This document shows positions 8,683 to 17,107 of a stretch of DNA of 64,000 bases, piece after piece (the first letter of the stretch is position 1; the number at the start of each line of letters is the position of its first letter). This DNA is from Apilactobacillus kunkeei (lineage in GTDB: Bacteria > Bacillota > Bacilli > Lactobacillales > Lactobacillaceae): NCBI RefSeq assembly GCF_005930975.1, contig NZ_VBSE01000041.1, forward strand, positions 1-64,000, given 5' to 3'. The translations under genes and the position numbers were made by a program. Under the pieces are notes generated by a model. That model worked only from the letters and a program-made list of their open reading frames with translations. It had not been told where the DNA came from and did no database searches.

Positions 8683-9438
8683 TCACCCCAAAATTTTTAT
8701 TGCCATTGCTACACCAAAACCAAGTGCACAGGCGCTCATAATCGCTTCGATTCCCCTAGATGGACCAGATACTAAGTTCCCGGACAATGTATCTCTTACA
8801 GCATTGGTAATCGGTACTCCAGGAACAAGTGGCATCAATCCACCGATAATTAAATCATCGGCACTCTTAGCAAGCCCCGCTCTAATGATTAAAATCGACA
8901 TGAAGCCAATGCAAATCGCCGCTATGAATTCATTTAAGAAACGAATGTCTGTGTAGTGATCTGTCAAACAATAAATGCACCAACCCATCATACCAACAAA
9001 TCCGGCTGCCCAAAAATCAGTATAGTTACTTCTAAATACAACTTCCAAAGTGGAACTAACCATGAAAGCACCAATCATTTGAAGCCAGAATGGGAATGGT
9101 TTGACATCCTTATCCATCCGTTTTAGACGACGATAGAATTCCCCAAGCGAGATTTTCTTATCGGCAAACTGACGGGAGTAATCATTAACCGTTGATACTT
9201 TCTCCAAGTCAAACGTTCTTTTATCAATTGCTGTGACCTGAGAACCCATGTCAGGGGTTGCTGACATGATAATCCCCGTCAAAGTAACATATGCCCTGGC
9301 TTCTGTTGCCCCGGCATTTCTTGAAATACGATCAATGGTATCAGTGACTCTGACCATTTCTGAGCCATTTTCAATCATAATCTTTCCAGCAAGTAGACAG
9401 GTCTCAACGACTAACTTACTTCTTTGTCTTTCGTTCAA
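8683..9438 (-). CDS. Threonine/serine exporter, ThrE N-terminal part
   Basis: A 251-aa protein with a cytoplasmic N-terminal domain (LAGKIMIENGSEMVRVTDTIDRI, the ThrE signature) and four or five membrane helices, ending with IIGGLMPLVPGVPITNAVRDTLSGNLVSG. I place the start at TTG 9438, which has GGAGG 8 bases upstream. The reading frame continues 27 codons further but that part is a low-complexity Ile/Phe stretch running back into the neighbouring terminator. It works with the 8215-8676 product. Confidence 0.87.
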   Translation of the reverse strand: MNERQRSKLVVETCLLAGKIMIENGSEMVRVTDTIDRISRNAGATEARAYVTLTGIIMSATPDMGSQVTAIDKRTFDLEKVSTVNDYSRQFADKKISLGEFYRRLKRMDKDVKPFPFWLQMIGAFMVSSTLEVVFRSNYTDFWAAGFVGMMGWCIYCLTDHYTDIRFLNEFIAAICIGFMSILIIRAGLAKSADDLIIGGLMPLVPGVPITNAVRDTLSGNLVSGPSRGIEAIMSACALGFGVAMAIKILG

Positions 9439-9500
9439 CCATCTCACCTCCGTGTCATCTAATGTTTTTCTAATTATAACATTGATTATGATGATAATAA

Positions 9501-9532
9501 AAAAGACTGAATTTTTCAATTCAGTCTTTTTT
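9501..9532 (-). terminator. Terminator of the DtxR-family regulator gene
   Basis: Perfect 13-bp stem AAAAGACTGAATT/AATTCAGTCTTTT followed by T's on the minus strand. Confidence 0.87.
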
Positions 9533-9533
9533 A

Positions 9534-10202
9534 TTAATCAGCATTTCTTATAAATACGTAGTGAGAAGCCTTGTAGCTAATGTCACTTTCTTGATTATCA
9601 GTTAAATTTTGGACTGTTACAGGTCCTTCAAATGGAGAATGCTTAATTACCTTAAGTTTATCTCCAATATCTAATTGAATGTCGCCTAAATAGGTTAGTA
9701 GGTCGTGATTGTCGATGAAACGGTCAACAACGACTGTTTCCCCATCATCGGCATCATTTAATAGGCGATGGCTATCTTCTTTATAATGTCCTGACATGTT
9801 AGGAATAACTCCTCCATGTGGACAATGAGATGGGTTCCCCAATTTTTTGTACATTGCTTCTAGCAATCTACCACTGGTAGAATGTTCCAAAACTTCAGCT
9901 TCTTTATCAACATCTGGAAGTGGATATCCTAGTTCGTTTACTAAAAAACTTTCCCAAATACGGTGTTTTCTAACTAGGACTTCAGCTAACTTGATTCCAT
10001 CGTCAGTTAATGACACTCCCGCATATGGTTCGTGTTCAACTAATCCTTCATCTAATAGCTTATTAACCATTTCAGTAACTGATCCTGGTGCAATGTCCAA
10101 ACTAATGGCAATCCTTTTATTGGATACCTTTTCTTTGGTTCCACCTAGCTCAAAAATAATTTTTAAATAGTCCTCTTTTTTTGGGGTCATTTTTATATCC
10201 AT
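9534..10202 (-). CDS. DtxR/MntR-family metal-dependent repressor
   Basis: A 222-aa protein with three parts. An N-terminal winged helix-turn-helix (about 1-65) includes RIAISLDIAPGSVTEMVNKL. A dimerisation and metal domain (about 66-140) carries the ancillary-site motif NPSHCPHGGVIP. A C-terminal SH3/FeoA-like domain covers about 150-222. The length and SH3 domain match the IdeR/SirR/ScaR branch rather than short MntR. It would repress metal uptake genes when Mn or Fe is bound. The start is uncertain: ATG 10202 is only two bases after AGGAG, and another ATG lies four codons in. A 9-bp palindrome lies in the divergent intergenic region. Confidence 0.88.
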   Translation of the reverse strand: MDIKMTPKKEDYLKIIFELGGTKEKVSNKRIAISLDIAPGSVTEMVNKLLDEGLVEHEPYAGVSLTDDGIKLAEVLVRKHRIWESFLVNELGYPLPDVDKEAEVLEHSTSGRLLEAMYKKLGNPSHCPHGGVIPNMSGHYKEDSHRLLNDADDGETVVVDRFIDNHDLLTYLGDIQLDIGDKLKVIKHSPFEGPVTVQNLTDNQESDISYKASHYVFIRNAD

Positions 10203-10289
10203 GTCTCCTAAATTCAAATCTACTAAAGAGTATCTTACAACTTTATATACTATTTTACCATTTTTATTTCTATTTTTTGGGGAAAATTA

Positions 10290-10323
10290 TATAATTAAAC
10301 CGAGATATTAAATATTAATATCT
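10290..10323 (+). promoter_or_regulatory. Promoter -10 box with adjacent perfect palindrome
   Basis: TATAAT at 10290-10295 is followed by AGATATTAA-ATA-TTAATATCT (10303-10323), a perfect 9-bp inverted repeat with a 3-bp spacer. It covers the expected transcription start of the gene at 10348 and sits between that gene and the divergent metalloregulator. It may be an operator, but the sequence is very AT-rich and does not match a metalloregulator box I know. Confidence 0.4.
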
Positions 10324-10347
10324 ACGATACGAAAGTGAGGCGTTTTT

Positions 10348-10692
10348 ATGGGAGAAAAGTTATTCCATTTCGATGAGCTTAACGAACAAGCCAAAGTTAC
10401 TAGTATCAAGTCATTCAGTGAATTTTACGTTCGCTGTTATAGAAGCCAAAACATGGAGATTTTAAGTCAGGTTCCTGACCAATCAATGTTATGGCAAATC
10501 AATCAGGAGGTCTGCCGCAACAAGTTTGAAAATGTAGAACATGCTGCTAAGGACACCATCATTTATTGTAGTCATAGTTATGCCAAGTTATTGGGCGAAT
10601 TAGATATGAAATATTTCGCCAATGGTAATAGTGAAATCACTTGGAATGAGTGGTATGACAGACAATTTGTAGCTGCTCCGCACGGGATATAA
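10348..10692 (+). CDS. Conserved hypothetical protein, 114 aa
   Basis: I do not recognise this family. The product is soluble, with no signal peptide or membrane segment, and is rich in aromatic residues and Asn/Glu. It contains SFSEFYVRCYRSQN in the first half and EITWNEWYDRQF near the end. AGTGAGGCG serves as ribosome binding site. It is transcribed alone, divergent from the DtxR-family gene, and ends in a terminator shared with the convergent CDF transporter gene. A link to metal response is only suggested by location. Confidence 0.65.
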   Translation: MGEKLFHFDELNEQAKVTSIKSFSEFYVRCYRSQNMEILSQVPDQSMLWQINQEVCRNKFENVEHAAKDTIIYCSHSYAKLLGELDMKYFANGNSEITWNEWYDRQFVAAPHGI

Positions 10693-10715
10693 TTTAAAAA
10701 GCCGTTTTTCAAAAC

Positions 10716-10752
10716 AAAAAAGACTCTTTTCGTTTTGAAAAGCGTCTTTTTT
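10716..10752. terminator. Bidirectional terminator
   Basis: AAAAAAGACTCTTTTC/GAAAAGCGTCTTTTTT with one mismatch and a GTTT loop, between convergent genes. Confidence 0.8.
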
Positions 10753-10762
10753 ATTTTGACTA

Positions 10763-11677
10763 TTAATCAATATCGTTTCTGGAATCGAGATATAAGTCCT
10801 CTTTCTTCCCACGTTCAACTTCAGCTTGCAACGTCACGTGTTCAATATTGTACTTATCATGTAATAGTTTAGCCACCGGATCATAAATCTTTTCAGCTTC
10901 AGAAATTAGCATATCTTGCATATTAATGTGTGCTGAGAATACGATACTGTTTTCATCAACCGACCAGATATGAACATGATGAATTCCAGTAATTCCTTCG
11001 ATATTCATCATGTCCTTTTGAATCGCGTAGCAATCAACCATTGGTGATCCTTGCATCAAAATCTTAACAGTTTTTTTGATGATTGGGTATGCTTCAGCTG
11101 AAATGTAAAGTGCCACAATGATGGTAATGATTGGATCAACTAACACCCAATCAAACAACTTAATTAAAATACCACCTAGGATAACACCAAGTGAAGCTAA
11201 GGTATCACTCAATAAATGTAGATATGTAGCTCGAATGTTTAGATTATGCTTTGACCCACGACTTAGCAAAAGTGTTGATACCAAATTAGCAACTGTCGAA
11301 ACCACAGCAACAATTAGCATTAAGTTTCCGTTAATCTGTTCTGGTTTAAATAGTTTTTGTACCCCTTCAACAATTAAAACAACAGAGATAATCACTAGAA
11401 ATAGTGAATTTAAAAACGCTGAAATAATTTGAGCGCGTTTGTAACCAAAGGTATTCAATTGATTTTGGGGTCTTTGACTAATTCGGTGCGCATAATAACT
11501 ACCGACTACCGATGCTGAATCCGCGAAATTATGAAAAGCATCTGATAATAGTGACAAACTTCCTGAAAAAATGCCTCCTAAAAACTCAATTAAAGTAATT
11601 AATGAGTTCAAAATTGTCACCGTAAAGAAACGACGTTGAGACATAGCGTTAACATCGTTATGTTCATGTTCGTGCAT
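10763..11677 (-). CDS. Cation diffusion facilitator (CDF) metal transporter
   Basis: A 304-aa metal/proton antiporter with six helices followed by a cytoplasmic C-terminal domain (about 205-304, with GIHHVHIWSVDENSIVFSAHI). The metal-site motifs are SDAFHNFADS in TM2 (H-x3-D type) and HLLSDTLAS in TM5 (H-x3-D). That pattern resembles CzcD/ZitB-type Zn exporters rather than Mn-type D-x3-D proteins. The N-terminus MHEHEHND is His-rich, as in zinc CDFs. I chose ATG 11677 behind GGAGGTGGT. A -10 box TATAAT (11703-11708) overlaps an ATG nine codons upstream, which rules that start out. Confidence 0.88.
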   Translation of the reverse strand: MHEHEHNDVNAMSQRRFFTVTILNSLITLIEFLGGIFSGSLSLLSDAFHNFADSASVVGSYYAHRISQRPQNQLNTFGYKRAQIISAFLNSLFLVIISVVLIVEGVQKLFKPEQINGNLMLIVAVVSTVANLVSTLLLSRGSKHNLNIRATYLHLLSDTLASLGVILGGILIKLFDWVLVDPIITIIVALYISAEAYPIIKKTVKILMQGSPMVDCYAIQKDMMNIEGITGIHHVHIWSVDENSIVFSAHINMQDMLISEAEKIYDPVAKLLHDKYNIEHVTLQAEVERGKKEDLYLDSRNDID

Positions 11678-11724
11678 AATACCACCTCCTCTGTTCAGTT
11701 TCATTATACCTTTTGTCAGAAAAC

Positions 11725-11753
11725 AAAAAAAGCTGATTTAAAAAAATCAGCTT
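11725..11753 (-). terminator. Terminator of the acetyltransferase gene at 11752
   Basis: AAGCTGATTT/AAATCAGCTT followed by TTTTTT on the minus strand. The stem begins inside the stop codon. Confidence 0.83.
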
Positions 11754-12294
11754 AGGCAATTAACATTGGTTGTTTAATTACTCTTTCGTATGCGTAGTTC
11801 ATTACGACGTTCGATGGGTCTGTTGCAGAGATTGGAACTACTCTGCCGGTTTCTACAAATCCAGCCTTCTTGATGACATGTTGCATGCCCAAGTTAAGTG
11901 GGTTTGTGTCAATACGAACACTTTGTACATTGTCCATTTTCTCCACTGCATTGAAGATACCTTCAAATAATTTTTGAGCCAATCCTCTGCCATGGTGTCT
12001 GTTGGAAACTGCAACGCGGTGAATTGATAGGTAAGGGCCGTCAGTCAACCATTGACCATCAAGATTTTCGTAACTAGTGTCTAGTCCGTCAATCACGGCA
12101 GCTGTACCTAAGATTTCACCATCTTCTTCAAGTACAACAGTCCATCCGTTTAAGATGTCATTCATTAATGATTCTGCATTTGGGTAACCTGTTTGCCATT
12201 GGTTCACACCCTGTTTGGCAAGCAATTCCTTTCCTTCGAAAATAATTTGTTCAATTGCGTTAAAATCTTCGATTTGTGCTCTTCTCATTAACAT
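11752..12294 (-). CDS. GNAT-family N-acetyltransferase
   Basis: A 180-aa GNAT enzyme. The fold is recognisable from LSIHRVAVSNRHHGRGLAQKLFEGIF (strand 4 plus the acetyl-CoA loop R-x-x-G-R-G-x-A) and VRIDTNPLNLGMQHVIKKAGFVETGRV. The substrate is unknown. An AAGGGGGG site precedes the ATG. Upstream of the gene, 12295-12392 is AT-rich with no gene. It stands alone, with its own terminator. Confidence 0.85.
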   Translation of the reverse strand: MLMRRAQIEDFNAIEQIIFEGKELLAKQGVNQWQTGYPNAESLMNDILNGWTVVLEEDGEILGTAAVIDGLDTSYENLDGQWLTDGPYLSIHRVAVSNRHHGRGLAQKLFEGIFNAVEKMDNVQSVRIDTNPLNLGMQHVIKKAGFVETGRVVPISATDPSNVVMNYAYERVIKQPMLIA

Positions 12295-12392
12295 GATCTA
12301 AGCCCCCCTTTTTGTGTTTGATTTAAATATTTATCATTTTAGCGACTAGAAAATATTACCACCATTTTTCCAAAAAGCAAAGACTTTTTTAC

Positions 12393-12431
12393 AAAAAAAT
12401 GGACTTTTATGAAAACTCTCATAAAGCCCAT
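12393..12431 (-). terminator. Terminator of the pseudouridine synthase operon
   Basis: Minus strand ATGGGCTTTATGA ... TCATAAAAGTCCAT then TTTTTTT, 37 bases after the stop of the last gene. Confidence 0.8.
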
Positions 12432-12468
12432 CATGAAGCGCTTTTAGAACATGTTAAAATCAGCGATT

Positions 12469-12867
12469 TTAGTCTTCAATCATGCGCCAATTTCCTTCAG
12501 CTGCTTTAGAAATTTGATTTAGAAAATGGAGAACTGAAGCAGCTCTTTTTTCATCATGTTCATTTAAAATATTAAGTCCTTTTCCGGAGACCATTGGTTC
12601 TCCTAATGAAAAGTTACCATCTTGTAAGCTACCTTCAGAGAAAGCAACAACCGTTTCACCACTTTCAATTTCAGTGATGATAAAAAACATTGAGAAGTCA
12701 TCGTCTTCCTTCATATATGCAGGCATTGCCCAAATATTATCAGCAATTTCTTGCATTTCTTGGTTCATGAACTTGTAGTACTTGTGGTTATCTTGTGTAA
12801 CTGGTGTTTCTAGGACAAACATCATCTTGTTAAAAACATCTGAACCCAATTGAATGTTATCTTCCAT
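12469..12867 (-). CDS. Hypothetical protein, 132 aa
   Basis: I do not recognise this family. It is a soluble, acidic protein without signal peptide. Visible blocks are NKYYKF-like aromatic residues near 30, MPAYMKEDDDFSMFFIITEIESGETVVAFSEG in the middle, and a C-terminal helix KRAASVLHFLNQISKAAEG. Its ATG overlaps the stop of the DUF1003 gene (TAATG), so translation is coupled. It is the last gene of a three-gene operon. Confidence 0.7.
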   Translation of the reverse strand: MEDNIQLGSDVFNKMMFVLETPVTQDNHKYYKFMNQEMQEIADNIWAMPAYMKEDDDFSMFFIITEIESGETVVAFSEGSLQDGNFSLGEPMVSGKGLNILNEHDEKRAASVLHFLNQISKAAEGNWRMIED

Positions 12868-13628
12868 TATTGATTCTCCTGTTGTTTTAGTTTTTCTTTT
12901 AGCTTAGTATTTTCTTCACGTAGTTTGGCCAACTCACTTCTGACTTCACCCAAGATTTGTAATTGAAGCTTTTCAACTTCCAAATCATGAGGTAATTGGT
13001 TTTGAGTTAAGTGGTCTAACTTAGCGTGGAGAATTCTTAATTCATGTTCAGATTTTAAGTTCACATGAAAATCATTTTCTGAGTCTAAACGGTCACGTTC
13101 AGCGGCACGATTTTGACTCATCATGATGATGGGGGCTTGAATTGCTGAGAAACAACTCAAAAATAGGTTTAATAAAATATATGGATATGGATCAAAGTGG
13201 ACACCAAACAGTGCCAAACCATTGATAACCATCCAGATAATTAATATAACAATAAAAATGAAGATAAAGGTCCAACTACCACCAAATCTTGCAACTGCGT
13301 CTGATACCTTTTGTCCAAAGGTTAGGCTTTGTTGCAGTGCTTCGTTGACGTCTCTAATTTCATAGTTATCGCTTTGTAATGCCCTGGTCAACTTACGATT
13401 AATCTTTTGACTTTGTTTCAAGTCGGAATTGATTAATGAATCAACGCGAGACATTCGATATTTTAATAGATGGTGAGCACAAATAAAACTGGTGACCTTT
13501 GCGCCTGGATAATCGGCCTTAATGGCATTGGACATTGTTTGAGTTAAATCACCCAAGTAAAAACCTTCATCAGAATATAGTTGTGCATCATCTACAATAC
13601 AATGTACTAATTTGGCTTTTTCAGTCAT
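12867..13628 (-). CDS. DUF1003 membrane protein
   Basis: A 253-aa protein. The N-terminal 90 residues are soluble and basic. Two helices follow (FGGSWTFIFIFIVILIIWMVING near 120 and PYILLNLFLSCFSAIQAPIIMMSQ near 155), then the DUF1003 signature NRAAERDRLDSENDFHVNLKSE and a C-terminal coiled coil of about 60 residues. The family function is unknown. It overlaps the pseudouridine synthase gene by 8 bases and the downstream gene by one, so all three are coupled. Confidence 0.85.
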   Translation of the reverse strand: MTEKAKLVHCIVDDAQLYSDEGFYLGDLTQTMSNAIKADYPGAKVTSFICAHHLLKYRMSRVDSLINSDLKQSQKINRKLTRALQSDNYEIRDVNEALQQSLTFGQKVSDAVARFGGSWTFIFIFIVILIIWMVINGLALFGVHFDPYPYILLNLFLSCFSAIQAPIIMMSQNRAAERDRLDSENDFHVNLKSEHELRILHAKLDHLTQNQLPHDLEVEKLQLQILGEVRSELAKLREENTKLKEKLKQQENQ

Positions 13629-14511
13629 TTTGATCCTCCTTCACCAAAGACTTCATATCTTCTGGTAGTTCAATTTCAAAAGTTCGAACTTGATTTGTTA
13701 ATTCATCGTTAAAACGTAAATAATAAGCGTGAAGTGCTTGACGGTCAATTCCCCTATCAAGTGGCCCTTGATATAATTCATCCCCCAATAGCGGATGACC
13801 TAGTGACGTCATATGAACTCTGATTTGATGGGTTCGTCCAGTGTGGAGTTTCAATCGCACCAGTGTGGAATCATCAAACTCGCCAATCTTCCAGTATTCA
13901 GTCCTGGCATTTTGGCCGGTTTCAATAACTTCCCTTCTGAAGTTATCACCGACACGGCCGATTGGTTTATCAATCATCCCATGATCATTTAGACCGATAC
14001 CGTCGACAACAGCGTAGTACATCTTATCAATCTTGTGTTGCGCGATCTGTTGATTAGCTAGACTATTGGCTAAACGGTTTTTGGCTACCAAGACGATTCC
14101 AGATGTAAAACGATCCAAACGGGTAATTAAGTGCGGCCTTAAATCAATACTACCCCTTTTTTTCAAATATCCCTTAATGCGGTTGACTAGCGTATCTACA
14201 CGGTTAGATGGACCCGGAACACTGGTTAACCCCGCTGGTTTGTTTACCACCAGCCAATTATCATCTTCATAAATAACATCAATGGGTTCATCACTAAATG
14301 CAACCTCATCATCACTTGTTTCCGGTGGAAAGATTACAGTCACTTCATCGCCCACAGCAAGCTTATAACTCAAATCAACTGCGTTACCATTGACTAAAAT
14401 TGTACCAGTTGATTTAACATCATTATACATCCGATGCGAGACGCCATGGGCACCTAAAAACTTCTTGATACCAGCATTTTGTTCATCTTGATTTTGCCAT
14501 GTGAATTGCAC
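13621..14511 (-). CDS. RluA-family rRNA pseudouridine synthase
   Basis: A 296-aa enzyme that isomerises uridine to pseudouridine in RNA. An S4-like RNA-binding region covers about 15-75, and the catalytic domain about 85-290. The catalytic Asp is in ITRLDRFTSGIVLVAKN; the residue before RLD is Thr rather than the usual His. LHTGRTHQIRVHMTSLGHPLLGDELY is the second family signature. Which rRNA site is modified cannot be told (RluD-like). The start is GTG with GGAGG upstream. It is the first gene of the operon with DUF1003 and a 132-aa unknown. Confidence 0.9.
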   Translation of the reverse strand: MQFTWQNQDEQNAGIKKFLGAHGVSHRMYNDVKSTGTILVNGNAVDLSYKLAVGDEVTVIFPPETSDDEVAFSDEPIDVIYEDDNWLVVNKPAGLTSVPGPSNRVDTLVNRIKGYLKKRGSIDLRPHLITRLDRFTSGIVLVAKNRLANSLANQQIAQHKIDKMYYAVVDGIGLNDHGMIDKPIGRVGDNFRREVIETGQNARTEYWKIGEFDDSTLVRLKLHTGRTHQIRVHMTSLGHPLLGDELYQGPLDRGIDRQALHAYYLRFNDELTNQVRTFEIELPEDMKSLVKEDQND

Positions 14512-14608
14512 AATAATTTCCTCCGAGTTGTATTAATTATCATGTATGTTATATTAACATACTAGAAAAGCAAACTCATATTATTAATGGAAAGAAGATA
14601 CATATCAT

Positions 14609-15241
14609 ATGTTAGATTATAGTGAACAAAATAATTGGAAGAATGAATTTGGTAAATGTCAATCGCCAATTATGTTATCAACTCATGACAGTCAACATCT
14701 TGCTGATTATCTGCCAATTCATGCCAATGAGTTCTACCAATTAAATACAGAAATTGATGATAATACTACCATTCGTTTGACTGGAATGGGCCATGCTACC
14801 ATCTTTAATCGCGACTTCAAATTCAAGCAAGTGCATTTTCATGCTCCTGCTGAACATATCGTCGACGGTAAGATAAATCCAATTGAAATTCATCTCGTTC
14901 ATGAAAATGAAATTGGTCAAACGGTAGTAGTGGCAATATTTCCTACCTTGGGAAATGCTAACGCAGAGTTACAAGAAATCATTAATAACTTTGAAGAAGG
15001 TAATCGCCACAGTGTGTCATTAAAATTAACCAACTGGATTTCAAGCCTTTCAACCGGCTTCCACTATCAAGGATCACTAACCACTCCTCCTTTAACCGAG
15101 GGTATTGAATGGTTAGTCATTGATAATTCAAAACTGACGGTAAGCCCAAAACAAGTCGACTGGTTCATTGCTCAATTCGGCAAAAACAATCGTGATTGCC
15201 AACCATTAAATGAAAGAAATGTTCAGTATTACAACAAATAA
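14609..15241 (+). CDS. Alpha-class carbonic anhydrase, without signal peptide
   Basis: Zinc enzyme that interconverts CO2 and bicarbonate. The product is 210 aa. The zinc ligands are H76 and H78 in QVHFHAPAEH and H95 in PIEIHLVHE. The SLTTPPLTEGIEWLV block is the substrate-pocket signature (T-P-P-x-x-E). Most bacterial alpha enzymes are secreted, but this one starts MLDYSEQNNW with no hydrophobic leader, so it should stay in the cytoplasm. It could supply bicarbonate for carboxylation. The ribosome binding site GAAAGAAG is moderate. Confidence 0.92.
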   Translation: MLDYSEQNNWKNEFGKCQSPIMLSTHDSQHLADYLPIHANEFYQLNTEIDDNTTIRLTGMGHATIFNRDFKFKQVHFHAPAEHIVDGKINPIEIHLVHENEIGQTVVVAIFPTLGNANAELQEIINNFEEGNRHSVSLKLTNWISSLSTGFHYQGSLTTPPLTEGIEWLVIDNSKLTVSPKQVDWFIAQFGKNNRDCQPLNERNVQYYNK

Positions 15242-15268
15242 AAGAAGCCACTAAAGTGGCTTCTTTTT
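15240..15268. terminator. Bidirectional terminator
   Basis: AAAGAAGCCACT/AGTGGCTTCTTT with A and T runs, between convergent genes. Confidence 0.83.
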
Positions 15269-15621
15269 TATATTTCATCAATTTCTTTTAGCAATTCTCT
15301 AATTTGCTTCTTTTGTTCTGCATTTGGTTTTCCCTCAGACATATTCATGATATCTAGTATTTGTTGACCATCATTGATTACATCTTCAGTCTTAGAATTC
15401 ATATTTTTTAGATATGCTGTTGTTAAAATAGTTTGAAGATGTTCCATTGCATCTTCATCTCCATTCATAGAGCGTTTCCCCATTCTATGAATTAACATTT
15501 TTACATTTCTTAGTTTGCGTTTATTTTCCACGTGTTGATTATAATACGGTAGAAAAAGTGCAACGAATACTGAAGACGCTTCAGCAATCGCAGCGACCCA
15601 CTCGGCCATATCACTATGCAT
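15268..15621 (-). CDS. Small membrane-anchored hypothetical protein
   Basis: The product is 117 aa and I do not recognise it. Residues about 7-27 (WVAAIAEASSVFVALFLPYY) form one membrane helix. The rest is cytoplasmic, basic then acidic, and mostly helical. GGAGG precedes the ATG by 7 bases. It is 22 bases downstream of the flavoprotein gene and likely co-transcribed with it. Confidence 0.65.
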   Translation of the reverse strand: MHSDMAEWVAAIAEASSVFVALFLPYYNQHVENKRKLRNVKMLIHRMGKRSMNGDEDAMEHLQTILTTAYLKNMNSKTEDVINDGQQILDIMNMSEGKPNAEQKKQIRELLKEIDEI

Positions 15622-15643
15622 ATATAATCCTCCTTAATTTTTA

Positions 15644-17032
15644 TTATTTTGTTAAATACTTATAAACCTGTTGTCCGGATTGACGACCAAATACCACTGT
15701 TTCCGCTATTGAATTACCACCAATTCGGTTATTACCATGCAAGCCTCCAGACGTTTCTCCAGCAGCAAATAAACCATTAATTACGTCATTGTTGTTGTCT
15801 AGAACTTGAGTAAAGTGGTTAATTTTAATGCCACCCATTGTGTAGTGAACGGCTGGTGCAATATGAATGGCCATATAATCTGGATGAATTAATTGGCGAC
15901 TCATTCCGGTGGTACGGCCAAAATCATCCTTACCATCTTCAACAGCCTGGTTCCATTTTGCAATTGTATCTGACAATGTCTTTTCATCAGCACCAATTTT
16001 TCTTGCTAAGTCGATAATAGTATCTCCATGAATGACCATACCCATAGAATCATAAAACTTCACTGCTTGAGCATGATTGACCACTTCTTCATCTAAAATT
16101 AAATAAGCATGCTTAGTGTCTTGTTGGTTAATTGCATCAGTTACCTTCTGTCTAGTGTCCAATTCATTAACGAAGCGTTCTCCCTTTGTATTTACCAAAA
16201 TGGCACCTTCACCACGAATAGCTTCACCAATTAAAAAGGCATGATCATTATCTTGTTGAACAGTTGGATGAACTTGAATCTTATCCATATCTACCAAAGC
16301 TGCCCCAACATCACTGGCTAGTTTTAAACCATCGCCGGTTGCTCCTTCTTGGTTAGTGGTACGGTAATGAGTTAAGTCATCACGGTATTGACCTATTAGT
16401 TGCTTGTTCGCACCAAAACCACCGGTAGCTAGAATGACCGCACCGGACTTGATTGAATGGACGTTGCCATCGGCATCCTTAACTTCAACACCTGAGATAT
16501 TAGCACCAGATTTATCAATTTTAGTAACATCAACATTGTTGTATACTTCGATGCCCATCTTTTCGATAATTTGTAGGAAACTAGTTACTAAATAAGCACC
16601 AATTGGAGCTTGTGAACTTGGTCGATGAGTACGCTTAGTATTCATCGCACCAGTAATTGTTAAGTCATCTAGTTTGATGTCGTGTTGAGCTAACCAATCA
16701 ACAGTTAACGCAGCATGTTCAGTAAAGTATTTCAATAAATCAACATTATTTTGTTTGCCACCACCAATATATGTATCATTGTAGAAGTCTTGAAAACTGT
16801 CTACCACGTGGTGTTGTAATTGAACGGAAGTTTCAGCAGCATTCATTCCAGAAGAAGCTCTGGTCGAGTTACCACCTAACTTATCCATCTTTTCTAATAC
16901 GACTGGTTTTAGACCCAGTTCTGCAGCTTGAATTGCACTAATTAATCCTGTGGCACCAGAACCAACGATTGCTACATCATAATGTTTCTTTAGTCCTTTG
17001 ATGTCATTTGGATGAAAAATATATTTAGCCAT
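15644..17032 (-). CDS. FAD-dependent fumarate-reductase-like flavoprotein
   Basis: A 462-aa soluble flavoprotein. The FAD-binding motif VAIVGSGATGL is near residues 20-30, GGNSTRASSGMNAAET near 56, and HPTVQ and GEAIRGEGAILVNTKGERFVNE in the catalytic capping domain. C-terminal GGLHGNNRIGGNSIAETVVFGR closes the FAD site. These are features of flavocytochrome-c-type fumarate reductases, which use a free flavin or NADH donor. It could act as an electron sink reducing fumarate or a related enoate. There is no heme domain or signal peptide. ATG 17032 has AGGAGG upstream; the longer frame begins inside the adjacent terminator. Confidence 0.87.
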   Translation of the reverse strand: MAKYIFHPNDIKGLKKHYDVAIVGSGATGLISAIQAAELGLKPVVLEKMDKLGGNSTRASSGMNAAETSVQLQHHVVDSFQDFYNDTYIGGGKQNNVDLLKYFTEHAALTVDWLAQHDIKLDDLTITGAMNTKRTHRPSSQAPIGAYLVTSFLQIIEKMGIEVYNNVDVTKIDKSGANISGVEVKDADGNVHSIKSGAVILATGGFGANKQLIGQYRDDLTHYRTTNQEGATGDGLKLASDVGAALVDMDKIQVHPTVQQDNDHAFLIGEAIRGEGAILVNTKGERFVNELDTRQKVTDAINQQDTKHAYLILDEEVVNHAQAVKFYDSMGMVIHGDTIIDLARKIGADEKTLSDTIAKWNQAVEDGKDDFGRTTGMSRQLIHPDYMAIHIAPAVHYTMGGIKINHFTQVLDNNNDVINGLFAAGETSGGLHGNNRIGGNSIAETVVFGRQSGQQVYKYLTK

Positions 17033-17069
17033 AACCAAACCTCCTAATGTCATTATTTTAGTACAAAAA

Positions 17070-17096
17070 AAGCATTGTCCAAAAGACAATGCTTTA
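17070..17096 (-). terminator. Terminator of the alcohol dehydrogenase gene
   Basis: AAAGCATTGTC/GACAATGCTTT then TTTTTTT on the minus strand. Confidence 0.87.
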
Positions 17097-17107
17097 ATTA
17101 GTTAAAT

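Noticed and set aside
10188-10202. ATA start for the DtxR-family gene, 8 bases after AGGAG
   Set aside because: In-frame ATG codons lie on both sides, so a non-standard start is not needed; unlike azlC there is no missing N-terminus.
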